Assembly (NCBI RefSeq): GCF_900142955.1
Contig: NZ_FRCP01000014.1
Span: 148,876 to 212,875 of the forward strand
Source of the DNA: Anaerosporobacter mobilis DSM 15930
GTDB taxonomy: Bacteria > Bacillota > Clostridia > Lachnospirales > Lachnospiraceae
Reading direction: 5' to 3'
Length of the DNA stretch: 64,000 nt
This document shows positions 1 through 8,450 of this stretch, one piece after another. The stretch's first letter is position 1. Every line of letters begins with the position of its first letter. A program made the translations under genes and the position numbers. Below the pieces are notes generated by a model, which saw only the letters and a list, made by a program, of their open reading frames with translations, did not search any database and was not told the DNA's origin.

Positions 1-584
1 CAGCTGGAGAAGTACGGTTAGATGGGACAGTCTTATCTAAGATTAGTGATAGTAAGATATCAGCCTTTCGTAGAGAGAATCTTGGGTTTGTATTCCAGGA
101 TTTCAATTTGCTAGATACGTTCTCTGTTAAGGATAATATCTTATTACCATTAGTATTATCAAGAAAACAATATAAAGAGATGGAAGAAAGAGTAATGCCA
201 CTTGCTAAACGTCTGCAAATCGATTCGTTACTTGATAAATTCCCTTATGAAATATCAGGTGGGCAAAAGCAAAGAACTGCAGTTGCAAGAGCGCTAATCA
301 CAAATCCCAAATTAATACTTGCAGATGAACCTACCGGAGCATTGGATTCCAAGGCTGCTCAGAATCTATTGCAGATATTTGACCAAATTAATGAATCGGG
401 GCAGACAATATTAATGGTTACTCATAGTACACAGGCTGCAAGCCATGCAAAGAGGGTATTGTTCATTAAAGATGGTGAGGTATACAATCAATTATATCGT
501 GGCAATCAGACACAGGAAGAGATGTTTCGTAAGATAGTATCCACATTAACAGTACTAGCAGATGGGGGTGTTGATATTGGGTAA
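1..584 (+). CDS. ABC transporter ATP-binding protein, BceA-like (5' end outside window)
   Basis: The reading frame is already open at base 3, so the gene starts upstream of the window and the Walker A motif is missing. Visible parts are the Q-loop region (FQDFNLLDTFS, bases 93-125), the ABC signature SGGQKQR, the Walker B/D-loop LILADEPTGALDS and the H-loop MVTHS. The LADEPTGALD form is typical of the MacB/LolD/BceA group that energises FtsX-type permeases. The stop codon overlaps the start of the permease gene, so the two are translationally coupled and almost certainly form one transporter. Relatives in Firmicutes export or sense peptide antibiotics and usually sit beside a two-component system. 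None is visible downstream, and upstream cannot be seen. The family call is firm; the substrate is unknown. Confidence 0.93.
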   Translation, partial: AGEVRLDGTVLSKISDSKISAFRRENLGFVFQDFNLLDTFSVKDNILLPLVLSRKQYKEMEERVMPLAKRLQIDSLLDKFPYEISGGQKQRTAVARALITNPKLILADEPTGALDSKAAQNLLQIFDQINESGQTILMVTHSTQAASHAKRVLFIKDGEVYNQLYRGNQTQEEMFRKIVSTLTVLADGGVDIG

Positions 585-2565
585 GTCATTCTATCTGAAA
601 TTAGCAGTTACCAATCTTAAGAAGAATAGGAATGCCTATATTCCTTATATTCTAGCGGGGATGGGTATGGTGTTTACGTATGTTTTATTCCTGCTACTTA
701 GTGAAGGTAAAGGTATTACCAATGTTGTAGGTGCTGAGACCTTACAGATTATGTTTGAGATGGGTGCTGCGGTAATCTCTATATTCTCCGTGATATTCAT
801 CTTCTATGCCAACGGTTTTTTAATGAAGCGTAGAAAAAAAGAAATTGCTCTATATGGAATCCTTGGGTTAGAGAGAAAACATGTTGGGTTAGTAATGCTA
901 TATGAGAGTTTAATAGCCGGTTTAATAAGTGTTATTAGTGGTATGGTACTTGGCCTTTTGTTTGGAAAGCTGTTCTTCATGCTATTAATGAAGATAACGA
1001 GAATTGCTGAGGGAAGTAAATTTATTATAGATACGAGTGTTTTCACAAAAACTTTCTTATTCTTTATGGCGGTATATCTAGCTACGTTGCTATGGAATCA
1101 ACTACAAGTAAGACTTAGTAAGCCAATTGAATTATTAAAGGGGGAGGAGATTGGACAGAAAGAAAAACGTTCGACACCGATACTTGCAATCATTGGATTA
1201 GGTTTATTAGCTGCAGGATACTATATGGCACTTAATATAGTGAATCCGTTAGCCGCAATTAATAGATTTTTCATTGCCGTGTTATTAGTTATCGCAGGAA
1301 CCTATTATACGTTCCGTGCAGGAAGTATAGTTATACTTAAACTGTTAAAGAAGAATAAGAGATATTATTATCAGACCAATCATTTTATAACGGTATCAGG
1401 AATGATACACCGTATGAAGCAGAATGCAACTGGACTTGCGAATATTTGTATACTATCTACCATGGTACTCGTTACCTTATCTACAACAATTGCATTGTTT
1501 GTAGGTCAAGAAAAGATGATTGAAGAGAGCAATCCTACCGACTATTACTTAAATATGGAGGAAGGAACGGTCTCTCAGGTAGAGTTAAAAGAAACTGTTT
1601 ATGAAGTGGCGCAAAAACATAATGTTACTATAAGTAATTATAAGGATATACGTATTAAAGGGGCGATAGCTTCGTATAGTGATGGTACTATGAAAGGAGT
1701 TGATCGTGAAATTATGCTTGGATCAAACTCCAAATACTACTCAGTTATCTTTATCCCACTTACAGAATACAATAAGCTGACAGGTAAGAATGTAAACCTA
1801 GAAGAGAATGAAGTCTTAATGTCCTTTGCAATCCATAAATCTACGAAGAAAAATGTTAAAGTTTTGGAGGAGAATTATACTGTAAAGGGTGCTTGCGATG
1901 ACATAGGGATCAATATGGGGCAAGATGTTACAGCCTATGACAGTATATATATGGTCTTTAAGAATGAAAATCGTATTCTTGATATTGTGATGAAGATGAG
2001 TGAGGAGTTTACTACCAATTCTCATGATATGTTAGAATACAATGTTTACTTTGACGCAGAGGGAGAATATGAAGACCGATTAGCTTGTGCAGGTGAAATG
2101 AAAGAAGTAACTTACAATATGGTGAAGGGGCGTTATTTTGCCAATATAGATTTAAGCAAAGAAGATGGTTATAAGTTGTTTGGTGGCTTGGTTTTCTTAG
2201 GATTTTTCCTAGGTATCATATTCTTGTTAGCAATGGTTATGATTATCTATTTCAAACAAATCTCAGAAGGTTTCGAAGATCGCAAACGTTTTGAAATTCT
2301 AAATAAAGTCGGATTGGATAAAAAAGACGTAAAGAAAACGATCAATAAACAGATTATTCAAGTATTCTTTTTACCGTTACTAGGTGCGATCATACATGTT
2401 GCGTTTGCGTTCAAGATGATTACTAAGCTGCTATTAATTTTCAATCTTTCAGATACAAGTTTGATATTTTATTGTACATTGATAACAATAGCAATATTTG
2501 CTGTTATCTATATATTTGTATTCAAGATGACTGCAAAAGCGTATTATAGAATCGTTAATCGTTAA
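577..2565 (+). CDS. FtsX-like ABC permease, BceB-type
   Basis: About 660 residues with the BceB layout. An N-terminal hydrophobic segment follows the start SFYLKLAVTNLKKNR, and several more membrane helices follow in the first 300 residues. A long hydrophilic, presumably extracellular, segment lies at about residues 320-530. Three C-terminal helices close the FtsX core. The longest frame opens at an ATG at 562. I prefer the TTG at 577 because the G-rich sequence at 563-568 is then correctly spaced and the protein begins like other BceB proteins. It partners the preceding ATPase. The large external domain is where such proteins bind lipid-II-directed peptides; resistance or sensing is inferred from the family, not shown here. 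Confidence 0.88.
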   Translation: MGKSFYLKLAVTNLKKNRNAYIPYILAGMGMVFTYVLFLLLSEGKGITNVVGAETLQIMFEMGAAVISIFSVIFIFYANGFLMKRRKKEIALYGILGLERKHVGLVMLYESLIAGLISVISGMVLGLLFGKLFFMLLMKITRIAEGSKFIIDTSVFTKTFLFFMAVYLATLLWNQLQVRLSKPIELLKGEEIGQKEKRSTPILAIIGLGLLAAGYYMALNIVNPLAAINRFFIAVLLVIAGTYYTFRAGSIVILKLLKKNKRYYYQTNHFITVSGMIHRMKQNATGLANICILSTMVLVTLSTTIALFVGQEKMIEESNPTDYYLNMEEGTVSQVELKETVYEVAQKHNVTISNYKDIRIKGAIASYSDGTMKGVDREIMLGSNSKYYSVIFIPLTEYNKLTGKNVNLEENEVLMSFAIHKSTKKNVKVLEENYTVKGACDDIGINMGQDVTAYDSIYMVFKNENRILDIVMKMSEEFTTNSHDMLEYNVYFDAEGEYEDRLACAGEMKEVTYNMVKGRYFANIDLSKEDGYKLFGGLVFLGFFLGIIFLLAMVMIIYFKQISEGFEDRKRFEILNKVGLDKKDVKKTINKQIIQVFFLPLLGAIIHVAFAFKMITKLLLIFNLSDTSLIFYCTLITIAIFAVIYIFVFKMTAKAYYRIVNR

Positions 2566-2596
2566 GTTTAACTGTAGAATAAATTATATAATGATT

Positions 2597-2727
2597 CGGG
2601 TGTCAAAAGATCGATCAATATTTTGATTCATCAATTTGCACTGTTTATAGATTGTTATGTAATGCAAACCATTGTTAATTCGCAACAAGTTCTCGCTTAA
2701 CTTAATACGTAGTCAGTACTGTGCTGA
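2597..2727. repeat. Diverged left-hand copy of the 55.5-kb inverted-repeat element
   Basis: This non-coding stretch shares an ordered series of blocks with the left half of the element at 55516-55757: GTCAAAAG, TTTTGATT, CAATTT, TGTTATGT, TTAATTCGCAAC-like, TCTCGC, and CGTAGT followed by AGTACT. Block order and spacing are kept, which is hard to explain by chance. The right half with its terminal inverted repeat is missing. It is therefore probably a truncated, decayed relative. Alignment was by eye. Confidence 0.4.
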
Positions 2728-2735
2728 CATGAAAA

Positions 2736-2796
2736 AGAGGTTATAACAATTGGTGGATAACATAGAATCCACTTGTTACAACCTCTGTTCATTTTA
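2736..2796 (-). terminator. Rho-independent terminator of the PHP gene
   Basis: The arms 2736-2749 (AGAGGTTATAACAA) and 2773-2786 (TTGTTACAACCTCT) pair with one mismatch, and an inner GTGGAT/ATCCAC pair extends the stem. Read on the minus strand the hairpin is followed by TTTTT, so it serves the PHP gene ending at 2810. On the plus strand the U-tract is weak, but it could also limit read-through from the transporter. Confidence 0.75.
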
Positions 2797-2809
2797 CGTT
2801 AGTGTGAAG

Positions 2810-3676
2810 TTATTTAATAGTGTTTTTATATTCTTTCATGACTTCTAACAATTGATAAGGAATCTTGAGGTTTCCCCGTCCCTTTCCGATTGCAATATCT
2901 GGTTTGTTATCTCCATGGAAATCAGAACCACCGCTTAATAATAGATCATTCAGACGTGCTAAACGACGTACATCGCTTTCGTCACAACCGGTATGGGAAG
3001 TATATATAGCTTCAATTCCGGCTAGACCAAGTGATTTAAGATTCTTCACTAGTTCAGATAGTTCATCGGCAGGTAAACGATAAAGTAGAGGATGAGCAAG
3101 AACAGGTATTCCACCTGCTTGCAAGATTAGTTTGATTGCATCTTCTGGAGTTATGAATTGACGAGGCACATAATAAGGGCCGTCAGCAGCTAAATACTTT
3201 TCAAAGGCTTTATTACGTGTTTTAGTAAATCCGTTTTCAGTTAAGTATTTGGCAAAGTGGGCTCTTGTAATAACAGCGTCTGGTTCAGACTCTTTTAAGG
3301 CTTCTAAAGTAATAGGGATTCCTGCAGCATTAAGATTATGAATCATCTTGATATTTCGTTCTTCACGTTCTTTTACTGCATTCTCGAGTGTTTTGATTAA
3401 GATTTCGTTCGTATCATCAATATAGAGACCGAGAATATGAAGATCCTTCCCATTGTAAGAAGAAGAGATTTCAACACCTGGGATAATCTCAATCTCATAA
3501 CCGTTCGAGGCATGTTTTGCGGCGGCTTGTCTTGCTTCTTGTATGCCAAGCACCGTGTCGTGGTCTGTTAATGCAATAGCAGATAATCCACTGCTGACTG
3601 CTTTATCAACAACTTCTGTAGGTGTTAAAGTTCCGTCAGATATGTTTGAGTGTACATGTAAGTCAATATATTTCAT
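2810..3676 (-). CDS. PHP-domain metal-dependent phosphoesterase (YciV/TrpH family)
   Basis: A 288-residue protein opening with the PHP metal-binding motif DLHVHSNISDGTLTP, then ALTDHDT and PGVEIS, with HxH, DH and E ligands. Later motifs are the conserved TRAHFAKYL, VLAHPLLY and a C-terminal GGSDFHGDNKP. Proteins of this family are 3',5'-nucleoside bisphosphate phosphatases or 5'-3' exonucleases acting on RNA ends (RNase AM in E. coli). Which activity applies is not visible. The start has the ribosome binding site AAAGGAG seven bases upstream on the minus strand. It is transcribed alone, convergent with the ABC transporter. Confidence 0.88.
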   Translation of the reverse strand: MKYIDLHVHSNISDGTLTPTEVVDKAVSSGLSAIALTDHDTVLGIQEARQAAAKHASNGYEIEIIPGVEISSSYNGKDLHILGLYIDDTNEILIKTLENAVKEREERNIKMIHNLNAAGIPITLEALKESEPDAVITRAHFAKYLTENGFTKTRNKAFEKYLAADGPYYVPRQFITPEDAIKLILQAGGIPVLAHPLLYRLPADELSELVKNLKSLGLAGIEAIYTSHTGCDESDVRRLARLNDLLLSGGSDFHGDNKPDIAIGKGRGNLKIPYQLLEVMKEYKNTIK

Positions 3677-3930
3677 GGAGTTCTCCTTTCGTTTGTAGAT
3701 TTCATAATAATTCTTATGTACTAGGATACAAGATTACTGCTAAATTTACAAGGGGAGAGCCATATTTGTATAACGTTAATCATGAATATTTAAAGCCTAT
3801 TCTTGATTAATAAAGTTGATATAATAGGAGAATATAAAAGAATTCCTGCAAAATATTGCCTGTAGTCTGTCATAATACGTTACGAGAGGTAATATATATG
3901 AACTATACATAGTGACAGGAGGACAAAGGC

Positions 3931-4305
3931 ATGAATAAGGCCGCAGGGAAAAATACACTTCCAATTCATATTGCTAAAGCGTTGATTTTTTCGTACATTG
4001 TTACAGCTGTTATCTTACTTCTGCTATCTTTTATCCTATTTAAAGTTCAGATTCCAAGTGGAGTAGTTAGCGTAGGAGTTATACTTGCATACATACTTTC
4101 CACGTTTGTGGGTGGTTTTTTTATTGGGAAAAAGGTTGAAGCAAGGAAATTTCTGTGGGGGCTTGCTATCGGAGCTATTTACTTTTTGCTTGTTATTATT
4201 ATCTCAATCGTCATGAACAAAGCTGCTTTTGGTTCGGCGGGCAGTATAGTAACCGTACTTGGAATGTGCCTACTTGGTGGCATGTTAGGTGGGATGATTA
4301 GTTGA
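3931..4305 (+). CDS. Small four-helix membrane protein, TIGR04086-like
   Basis: A 124-residue protein that is almost entirely hydrophobic, with four predicted membrane helices at about residues 14-36, 43-65, 72-92 and 100-122, several glycine-rich. An AGGAGG ribosome binding site precedes the ATG. It resembles the clostridial family TIGR04086, members of which I recall near the SCIFF/Sec neighbourhood. The function is unknown. It ends just upstream of the SCIFF promoter, so it is a neighbour of the peptide cluster rather than clearly in its transcript. A role in peptide export would be speculation. Confidence 0.7.
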   Translation: MNKAAGKNTLPIHIAKALIFSYIVTAVILLLLSFILFKVQIPSGVVSVGVILAYILSTFVGGFFIGKKVEARKFLWGLAIGAIYFLLVIIISIVMNKAAFGSAGSIVTVLGMCLLGGMLGGMIS

Positions 4306-4314
4306 TTTGTAATT

Positions 4315-4343
4315 TTGACAAGTAATATAACTTATGATATAAT
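4315..4343 (+). promoter_or_regulatory. Consensus sigma-A promoter of the SCIFF gene
   Basis: TTGACA at 4315-4320 and TATAAT at 4338-4343 are both perfect consensus hexamers separated by exactly 17 bases. The SCIFF ATG lies 33 bases beyond the -10 box. A promoter this strong suggests high constitutive transcription of the short peptide gene. Confidence 0.85.
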
Positions 4344-4376
4344 ATATCGAGTTTAAGAAGCAAAGGAGGTTACATA

Positions 4377-4520
4377 ATGAAACGTATCAAGACTTTAAAC
4401 ACTAGAAACCTTAAAGAGTCTATGAAAAAAGGCGGTTGTGGTGAATGTCAAACTTCATGTCAATCAGCTTGTAAGACTTCATGTACTGTAGGAAACCAAA
4501 GTTGTGAGAATAATAACTAA
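4377..4520 (+). CDS. scfA: SCIFF ranthipeptide precursor (six cysteines in forty-five residues)
   Basis: A 47-residue peptide with start MKRIKTLNTRNLKES and then six cysteines at residues 21, 24, 28, 32, 36 and 43 (GGCGEC, SCQSACKTSC, QSC). This is the signature of the SCIFF family (TIGR03973), a nearly universal clostridial ribosomal peptide. Its cysteines are cross-linked by thioethers installed by the neighbouring radical-SAM enzyme. In Clostridium thermocellum the equivalents are CteA and CteB. An excellent AAAGGAGGT site and a consensus promoter precede it. No dedicated protease or exporter lies next to it. The physiological role of the mature peptide is not settled; links to quorum sensing and metabolism have been proposed. 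Confidence 0.96.
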   Translation: MKRIKTLNTRNLKESMKKGGCGECQTSCQSACKTSCTVGNQSCENNN

Positions 4521-4592
4521 TCTAGTGACTAGAGGTTAACATAAGTATAAGTCCTAATCAAATAATTAGTAACTATTCAAAACTTGCTAAAT

Positions 4593-4620
4593 ATAAGCAG
4601 CGGCCACTGTCGCTGCTTAT
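4593..4620 (+). other. Intercistronic hairpin between SCIFF precursor and maturase
   Basis: ATAAGCAGCG at 4593-4602 and CGCTGCTTAT at 4611-4620 form a perfect ten-base-pair stem with an eight-base loop. No U-tract follows, so it is a poor terminator. It is more likely a partial terminator, or an mRNA stabiliser or processing site that keeps peptide mRNA in excess over enzyme mRNA. Confidence 0.6.
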
Positions 4621-4681
4621 TAAATGTATGGAAGTTAATTTTTCGCCAAGATTTTGTGTGAAAACTGAAAGGAGTACCAAA

Positions 4682-6073
4682 GTGATTCACCAATATAAAA
4701 ATAATGACTATAACATTGTATTAGATGTTAATAGCGGAATGATTCATGTCGTGGATGATTTAGTTTATGATATTATTGAATTGTTCGAGGATAATGATAC
4801 AGATACTATTATTGCAGCTATGATGGACAAATATTCAAAACCTGAAAATGCTGCAAAATTAGAAGCTCCAATCAACATTAATGATGTAATTGAAGCAATT
4901 GAAGAGATTGAAGAGCTAAAGAAACAAGGAGCTCTTTTCTCGGAAGATATATATAAGGAATACATTACAGATTTTAAGAAACGTCAAACAGTTGTTAAGG
5001 CTCTATGTCTTCATATTGCTCATGACTGTAACCTTGCTTGTAAATATTGTTTCGCAGAAGAAGGCGAATACAAGGGACATAGAGAACTTATGAGTTACGA
5101 AGTTGGTAAGAAGGCTCTTGATTTCTTAATTGAGAATTCTGGCAGCAGAAGAAATCTAGAAGTCGATTTCTTTGGTGGTGAGCCACTTATGAACTGGCAA
5201 GTAGTAAAAGATTTGGTAGCGTATGGACGTGAACAAGAGAAAATCCATAATAAGAATTTTAGATTCACATTAACTACAAACGGTGTGTTATTGAATGATG
5301 ATATTATGGAATTTGCTAATAAAGAGATGGCAAATATCGTATTAAGTATTGACGGACGAAAAGATGTACATGATTATATGAGACCATCAAGAAATGGTAA
5401 GGGAAGTTATGATCTTATTGTACCTAAGTTTGAGAAAGTTGCAGAATCACGTAATCAAACAAATTACTACGTTAGAGGAACATTTACACGAAATAATCTT
5501 GATTTTTCAGAAGACGTACTTCATCTAGCGGATTTAGGATTTAAACAGATTTCAGTAGAACCTGTAGTATCGCTTCCAGAAGAGCCATATGCTATTCGTG
5601 AAGAAGATTTACCTAAAATCTACGAAGAATATGATAAGTTAGCAAAAGAGATGATTAAACGTAAGAAAGAAGGAAAGGGATTTAACTTCTTTCATTTTAT
5701 GATAGACCTAACTGGTGGACCATGTGTAGCAAAACGTTTATCAGGTTGTGGTTCGGGAACAGAATATCTTGCGGTAACACCTTGGGGAGACCTATATCCA
5801 TGTCATCAATTCGTTGGTGAAGATGAATTCTTACTTGGTAATGTATTCGAAGGGATTAAGAATACAACATGCTGTGATGAATTCAAACTTTGTAATGTGT
5901 ATGCAAAGGATAAATGTAGAGATTGTTTTGCTAGATTCTACTGCAGTGGCGGTTGTGCAGCAAATTCATATAAATTCCATGGTAAAATTGACGATGCTTA
6001 TGACATTGGTTGTGATTTGCAAAGAAAACGCGTGGAATGTGCGATTATGATTAAGGCAGCTGAAGCAGAATAA
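4682..6073 (+). CDS. scfB: Radical-SAM SCIFF peptide maturase (thioether-forming, SPASM)
   Basis: About 463 residues. The N-terminal part (IHQYKNNDYNIVLDVNSG) is the peptide-recognition region seen in this family. The radical-SAM CxxxCxxC motif is CNLACKYC at about residues 116-123, followed by FFGGEPLMNW and TTNGVLL. The C-terminal cysteine-rich SPASM region binds auxiliary iron-sulfur clusters: CGSGTEYLAVTP, YPCHQF, then CDEFKLC, CRDC and FYCSGGCAANS. The enzyme generates a 5'-deoxyadenosyl radical and forms cysteine thioethers on SCIFF. The longest frame opens at 4628, but AAAGGAG at 4668-4674 fits the GTG at 4682, which also gives the family N-terminus. It is cotranscribed with the precursor through a leaky hairpin. 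Confidence 0.95.
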   Translation: MIHQYKNNDYNIVLDVNSGMIHVVDDLVYDIIELFEDNDTDTIIAAMMDKYSKPENAAKLEAPININDVIEAIEEIEELKKQGALFSEDIYKEYITDFKKRQTVVKALCLHIAHDCNLACKYCFAEEGEYKGHRELMSYEVGKKALDFLIENSGSRRNLEVDFFGGEPLMNWQVVKDLVAYGREQEKIHNKNFRFTLTTNGVLLNDDIMEFANKEMANIVLSIDGRKDVHDYMRPSRNGKGSYDLIVPKFEKVAESRNQTNYYVRGTFTRNNLDFSEDVLHLADLGFKQISVEPVVSLPEEPYAIREEDLPKIYEEYDKLAKEMIKRKKEGKGFNFFHFMIDLTGGPCVAKRLSGCGSGTEYLAVTPWGDLYPCHQFVGEDEFLLGNVFEGIKNTTCCDEFKLCNVYAKDKCRDCFARFYCSGGCAANSYKFHGKIDDAYDIGCDLQRKRVECAIMIKAAEAE

Positions 6074-6229
6074 GAATAAACAATAGTTTGCCACTAGGCG
6101 AGCTTGGTGACTGTGCAGGTCACTACTACTAAATTTACTGAGGTGAATAGGCTGAAAAGTTACATTTTCAGTCGGGGAATTGTGCTACGCACAAAGTCTC
6201 CACACGTAGGAAAGGAGTAATTTAGTTTT
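6074..6229 (+). promoter_or_regulatory. Structured 5' leader of secDF
   Basis: This 156-base untranslated stretch contains several short hairpins: GTGAC/GTCAC near 6108-6123, CTGAAAA/TTTTCAG near 6152-6171, and GTGC/GCAC near 6181. A CTACG/CGTAG pair also closes onto a CACACGTA octamer at 6201-6208. The ribosome binding site AAAGGAG (6211-6217) is twelve bases from the ATG, unusually far. I recognise no known riboswitch. Translational or export-coupled control is possible but unproven. Confidence 0.4.
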
Positions 6230-8365
6230 ATGAAGGACAAGAAAAAAGGTGTCGTACATCTACTAATTGTACTTTTGGTAATAGTAGGGTTATCAACTGT
6301 TGCATTAGTGGGTCTTGGCAAAGAGCACAAAGGTAGTGCGAAAAACATTCGTTTGGGTCTTGATTTAGCGGGCGGTGTAAGTATTACGTATGAAACTGTT
6401 AAAGAGAATCCAACAGCAACTGAAATGAGTGATACGGTATATAAGATGCAAAAACGTGTTGAGAACTACAGCACGGAAGCAAGTGTATACCAAGAGGGGA
6501 ATAATCGAGTTAATATCGACATCCCTGGGGTTCAAGATGCCAACAAAGTTCTTTCAGAGCTTGGTAAAGCTGGATCAATTTCATTCGTAGACCCAGATGG
6601 TAATGAGGTTATCAATGGTTCTCACATTAAGACTGCAAAAGAAGGAACTACTCAAGAAAATGGAGTAACCAAATATGTAGTTAATCTTACTTTGAATACG
6701 AAGGGAACAAAATTATTCAAAGAAGCAACAGAAAAATTTATTGGACAAACCATCTCGATAGTATATGATGGCAAAGTTATCTCTGCTCCAGTTGTACAAG
6801 TTGCAATTACGAATGGAGAAGCGCAAATCTCACAAGGATCATATGATGAAGCTAGAAACCTTGCGTCAACAATTCGTATCGGTGCACTTCCACTTCAGTT
6901 AGAAGAGATTCGTTCCAACGTAGTAGGTGCTAATCTAGGGGAAGAGGCGTTTGATACAAGTATAATAGCAGCGGTTATTGGTTTCATACTTGTAATCATC
7001 TTTATGATTGTATTTTATCGAATTCCAGGCGTTGCAGCAAGTATTGCGCTAAGTCTATATGTTGCAGCGATTCTTGTTGTTTTGAATGGGGCGAATGTAA
7101 CCTTAACATTACCAGGTATAGCTGGTATTATCTTATCCATAGGTATGGCAGTTGATGCGAATGTCATTATCTTCACAAGAATAAAAGAAGAACTTGCAAC
7201 TGGTAAGACAGTTCGTTCGGCTATTAAAATCGGATTTGATAAAGCTCTATCAGCAATCGTTGATGGTAACGTTACGACGTTAATTGCTGCAGCTGTGTTA
7301 TGGTTCAAAGGTTCTGGTACCGTGAAAGGCTTTGCTCAAACATTAGCGATTGGTATTGTTATCTCTATGTTTACCGCTTTAGTAGTTACAAAGTATACAT
7401 TAATTGCACTGTATAACTTAGGTTTTGACAAAGAAAGATTCTATGGTATTCAAAAAGAAGTAAAAGTATTTGCTTTTACAAAACATATCAAAAAATTCTT
7501 CGCAATTTCAGGTGTGTTAATTGCAATCGGAGTTGTTGCCTTGTTTGTGAATAAAGCGTCAACTGGAAATATTCTTAATTATGGTCTTGATTTTAAGGGT
7601 GGAACATCGACTCAAGTTACTTTCCCTGAAACAGTTCCAGCGAATACAGAACTTGAAAAATTCGTTGGGGATCTAATAGGCGAAGCAGAAGTTGGAGTTT
7701 CTCCAGTAGTTGGAGAGAAAGCAGTAGTTATTAAGACTAGAGAATTAAATCTTGATGAAAGAAAAGCTGTAACGGACGCTTTCGTAGAAACATATCAAGC
7801 AGATGAAACCAAGATTACTATGGAAAGTATCTCAGCAACAGTTAGTAATGAAATGAAGTCGGATGCTATTATATCTGTTATCATTGCGGCAATCTGTATG
7901 TTAATCTATATCTGGTTCCGATTCAAGGATATCAACTTCGCAACAAGTGCGGTATTAGCTTTGATTCATGATGTACTCGTAGTGGTAATGGTATATGCTG
8001 TGGCAAGAATATCCGTAGGTAATACATTCATTGCATGTATGTTAACTATTGTAGGTTATTCCATCAATGCTACCATTGTTATCTTTGACCGTATCCGTGA
8101 AAACAAAGCGGCTATGAAGAGAACCGATGTGCTTGAAGATATCGTTAACCGAAGTATAAGCCAAACGATTAGCAGAAGTATCAATACGTCATTAACGACA
8201 TTCATTATGGTATTTGTATTATTTATTCTTGGCGTTGATTCCATTCGTGAATTTACATTGCCATTAATGGCGGGAATTATCTGTGGAGCATATTCTTCTA
8301 TCTGTATTACAGGTACTTTATGGTATGTGATGAAGAAAAAGATTGGCAAGAAAAAAATTGCATAA
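6230..8365 (+). CDS. secDF: Protein translocase subunit SecDF (SecD-SecF fusion)
   Basis: A 711-residue single chain holding both accessory Sec subunits. The SecD half starts with a membrane anchor and GLDLAGGVSITYE, followed by the extracytoplasmic P1 domain and five helices carrying SIGMAVDANVIIFTRI. The SecF half begins near residue 420 with NYGLDFKGGTS, a short periplasmic-type loop, and helices ending in TIVGYSINATIVIFDRIREN. SecDF uses the proton gradient to pull preproteins through SecYEG. Fusion of the two subunits is known in Bacillus and many clostridia. A strong terminator follows. It sits just after the SCIFF genes, a neighbourhood I believe is often conserved in clostridia. Confidence 0.95.
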   Translation: MKDKKKGVVHLLIVLLVIVGLSTVALVGLGKEHKGSAKNIRLGLDLAGGVSITYETVKENPTATEMSDTVYKMQKRVENYSTEASVYQEGNNRVNIDIPGVQDANKVLSELGKAGSISFVDPDGNEVINGSHIKTAKEGTTQENGVTKYVVNLTLNTKGTKLFKEATEKFIGQTISIVYDGKVISAPVVQVAITNGEAQISQGSYDEARNLASTIRIGALPLQLEEIRSNVVGANLGEEAFDTSIIAAVIGFILVIIFMIVFYRIPGVAASIALSLYVAAILVVLNGANVTLTLPGIAGIILSIGMAVDANVIIFTRIKEELATGKTVRSAIKIGFDKALSAIVDGNVTTLIAAAVLWFKGSGTVKGFAQTLAIGIVISMFTALVVTKYTLIALYNLGFDKERFYGIQKEVKVFAFTKHIKKFFAISGVLIAIGVVALFVNKASTGNILNYGLDFKGGTSTQVTFPETVPANTELEKFVGDLIGEAEVGVSPVVGEKAVVIKTRELNLDERKAVTDAFVETYQADETKITMESISATVSNEMKSDAIISVIIAAICMLIYIWFRFKDINFATSAVLALIHDVLVVVMVYAVARISVGNTFIACMLTIVGYSINATIVIFDRIRENKAAMKRTDVLEDIVNRSISQTISRSINTSLTTFIMVFVLFILGVDSIREFTLPLMAGIICGAYSSICITGTLWYVMKKKIGKKKIA

Positions 8366-8386
8366 TTAGTTTTTAGAGAACTATGT

Positions 8387-8430
8387 AGACAGCTTGCTTT
8401 ACCTAAGGTAAAGCGGCTGTCTATTTTTTT
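8387..8430 (+). terminator. Rho-independent terminator of secDF
   Basis: AGACAGC at 8387-8393 pairs with GCTGTCT at 8416-8422, with an inner GCTTTACC/GGTAAAGC extension and a three-base loop. Seven T residues at 8424-8430 follow. It separates secDF from the convergent regulator gene. Confidence 0.9.
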
Positions 8431-8450
8431 AGTATTATAATAGTAAGGTT

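Noticed and set aside
3622..3810. A 62-codon frame on the plus strand upstream of the TIGR04086-like gene.
   Set aside because: It begins antisense inside the PHP gene, lacks a ribosome binding site and has no protein-like pattern.
4593..4620. The SCIFF-maturase hairpin as a true terminator.
   Set aside because: The stem is perfect but no U-tract follows (next bases TAAATG), so efficient termination is unlikely.
6160..6229. The secDF leader as a cyclic-di-GMP or SAM riboswitch.
   Set aside because: The conserved cores of these classes (for example the GEMM tetraloop and receptor, or the SAM-I kink-turn) are not present.
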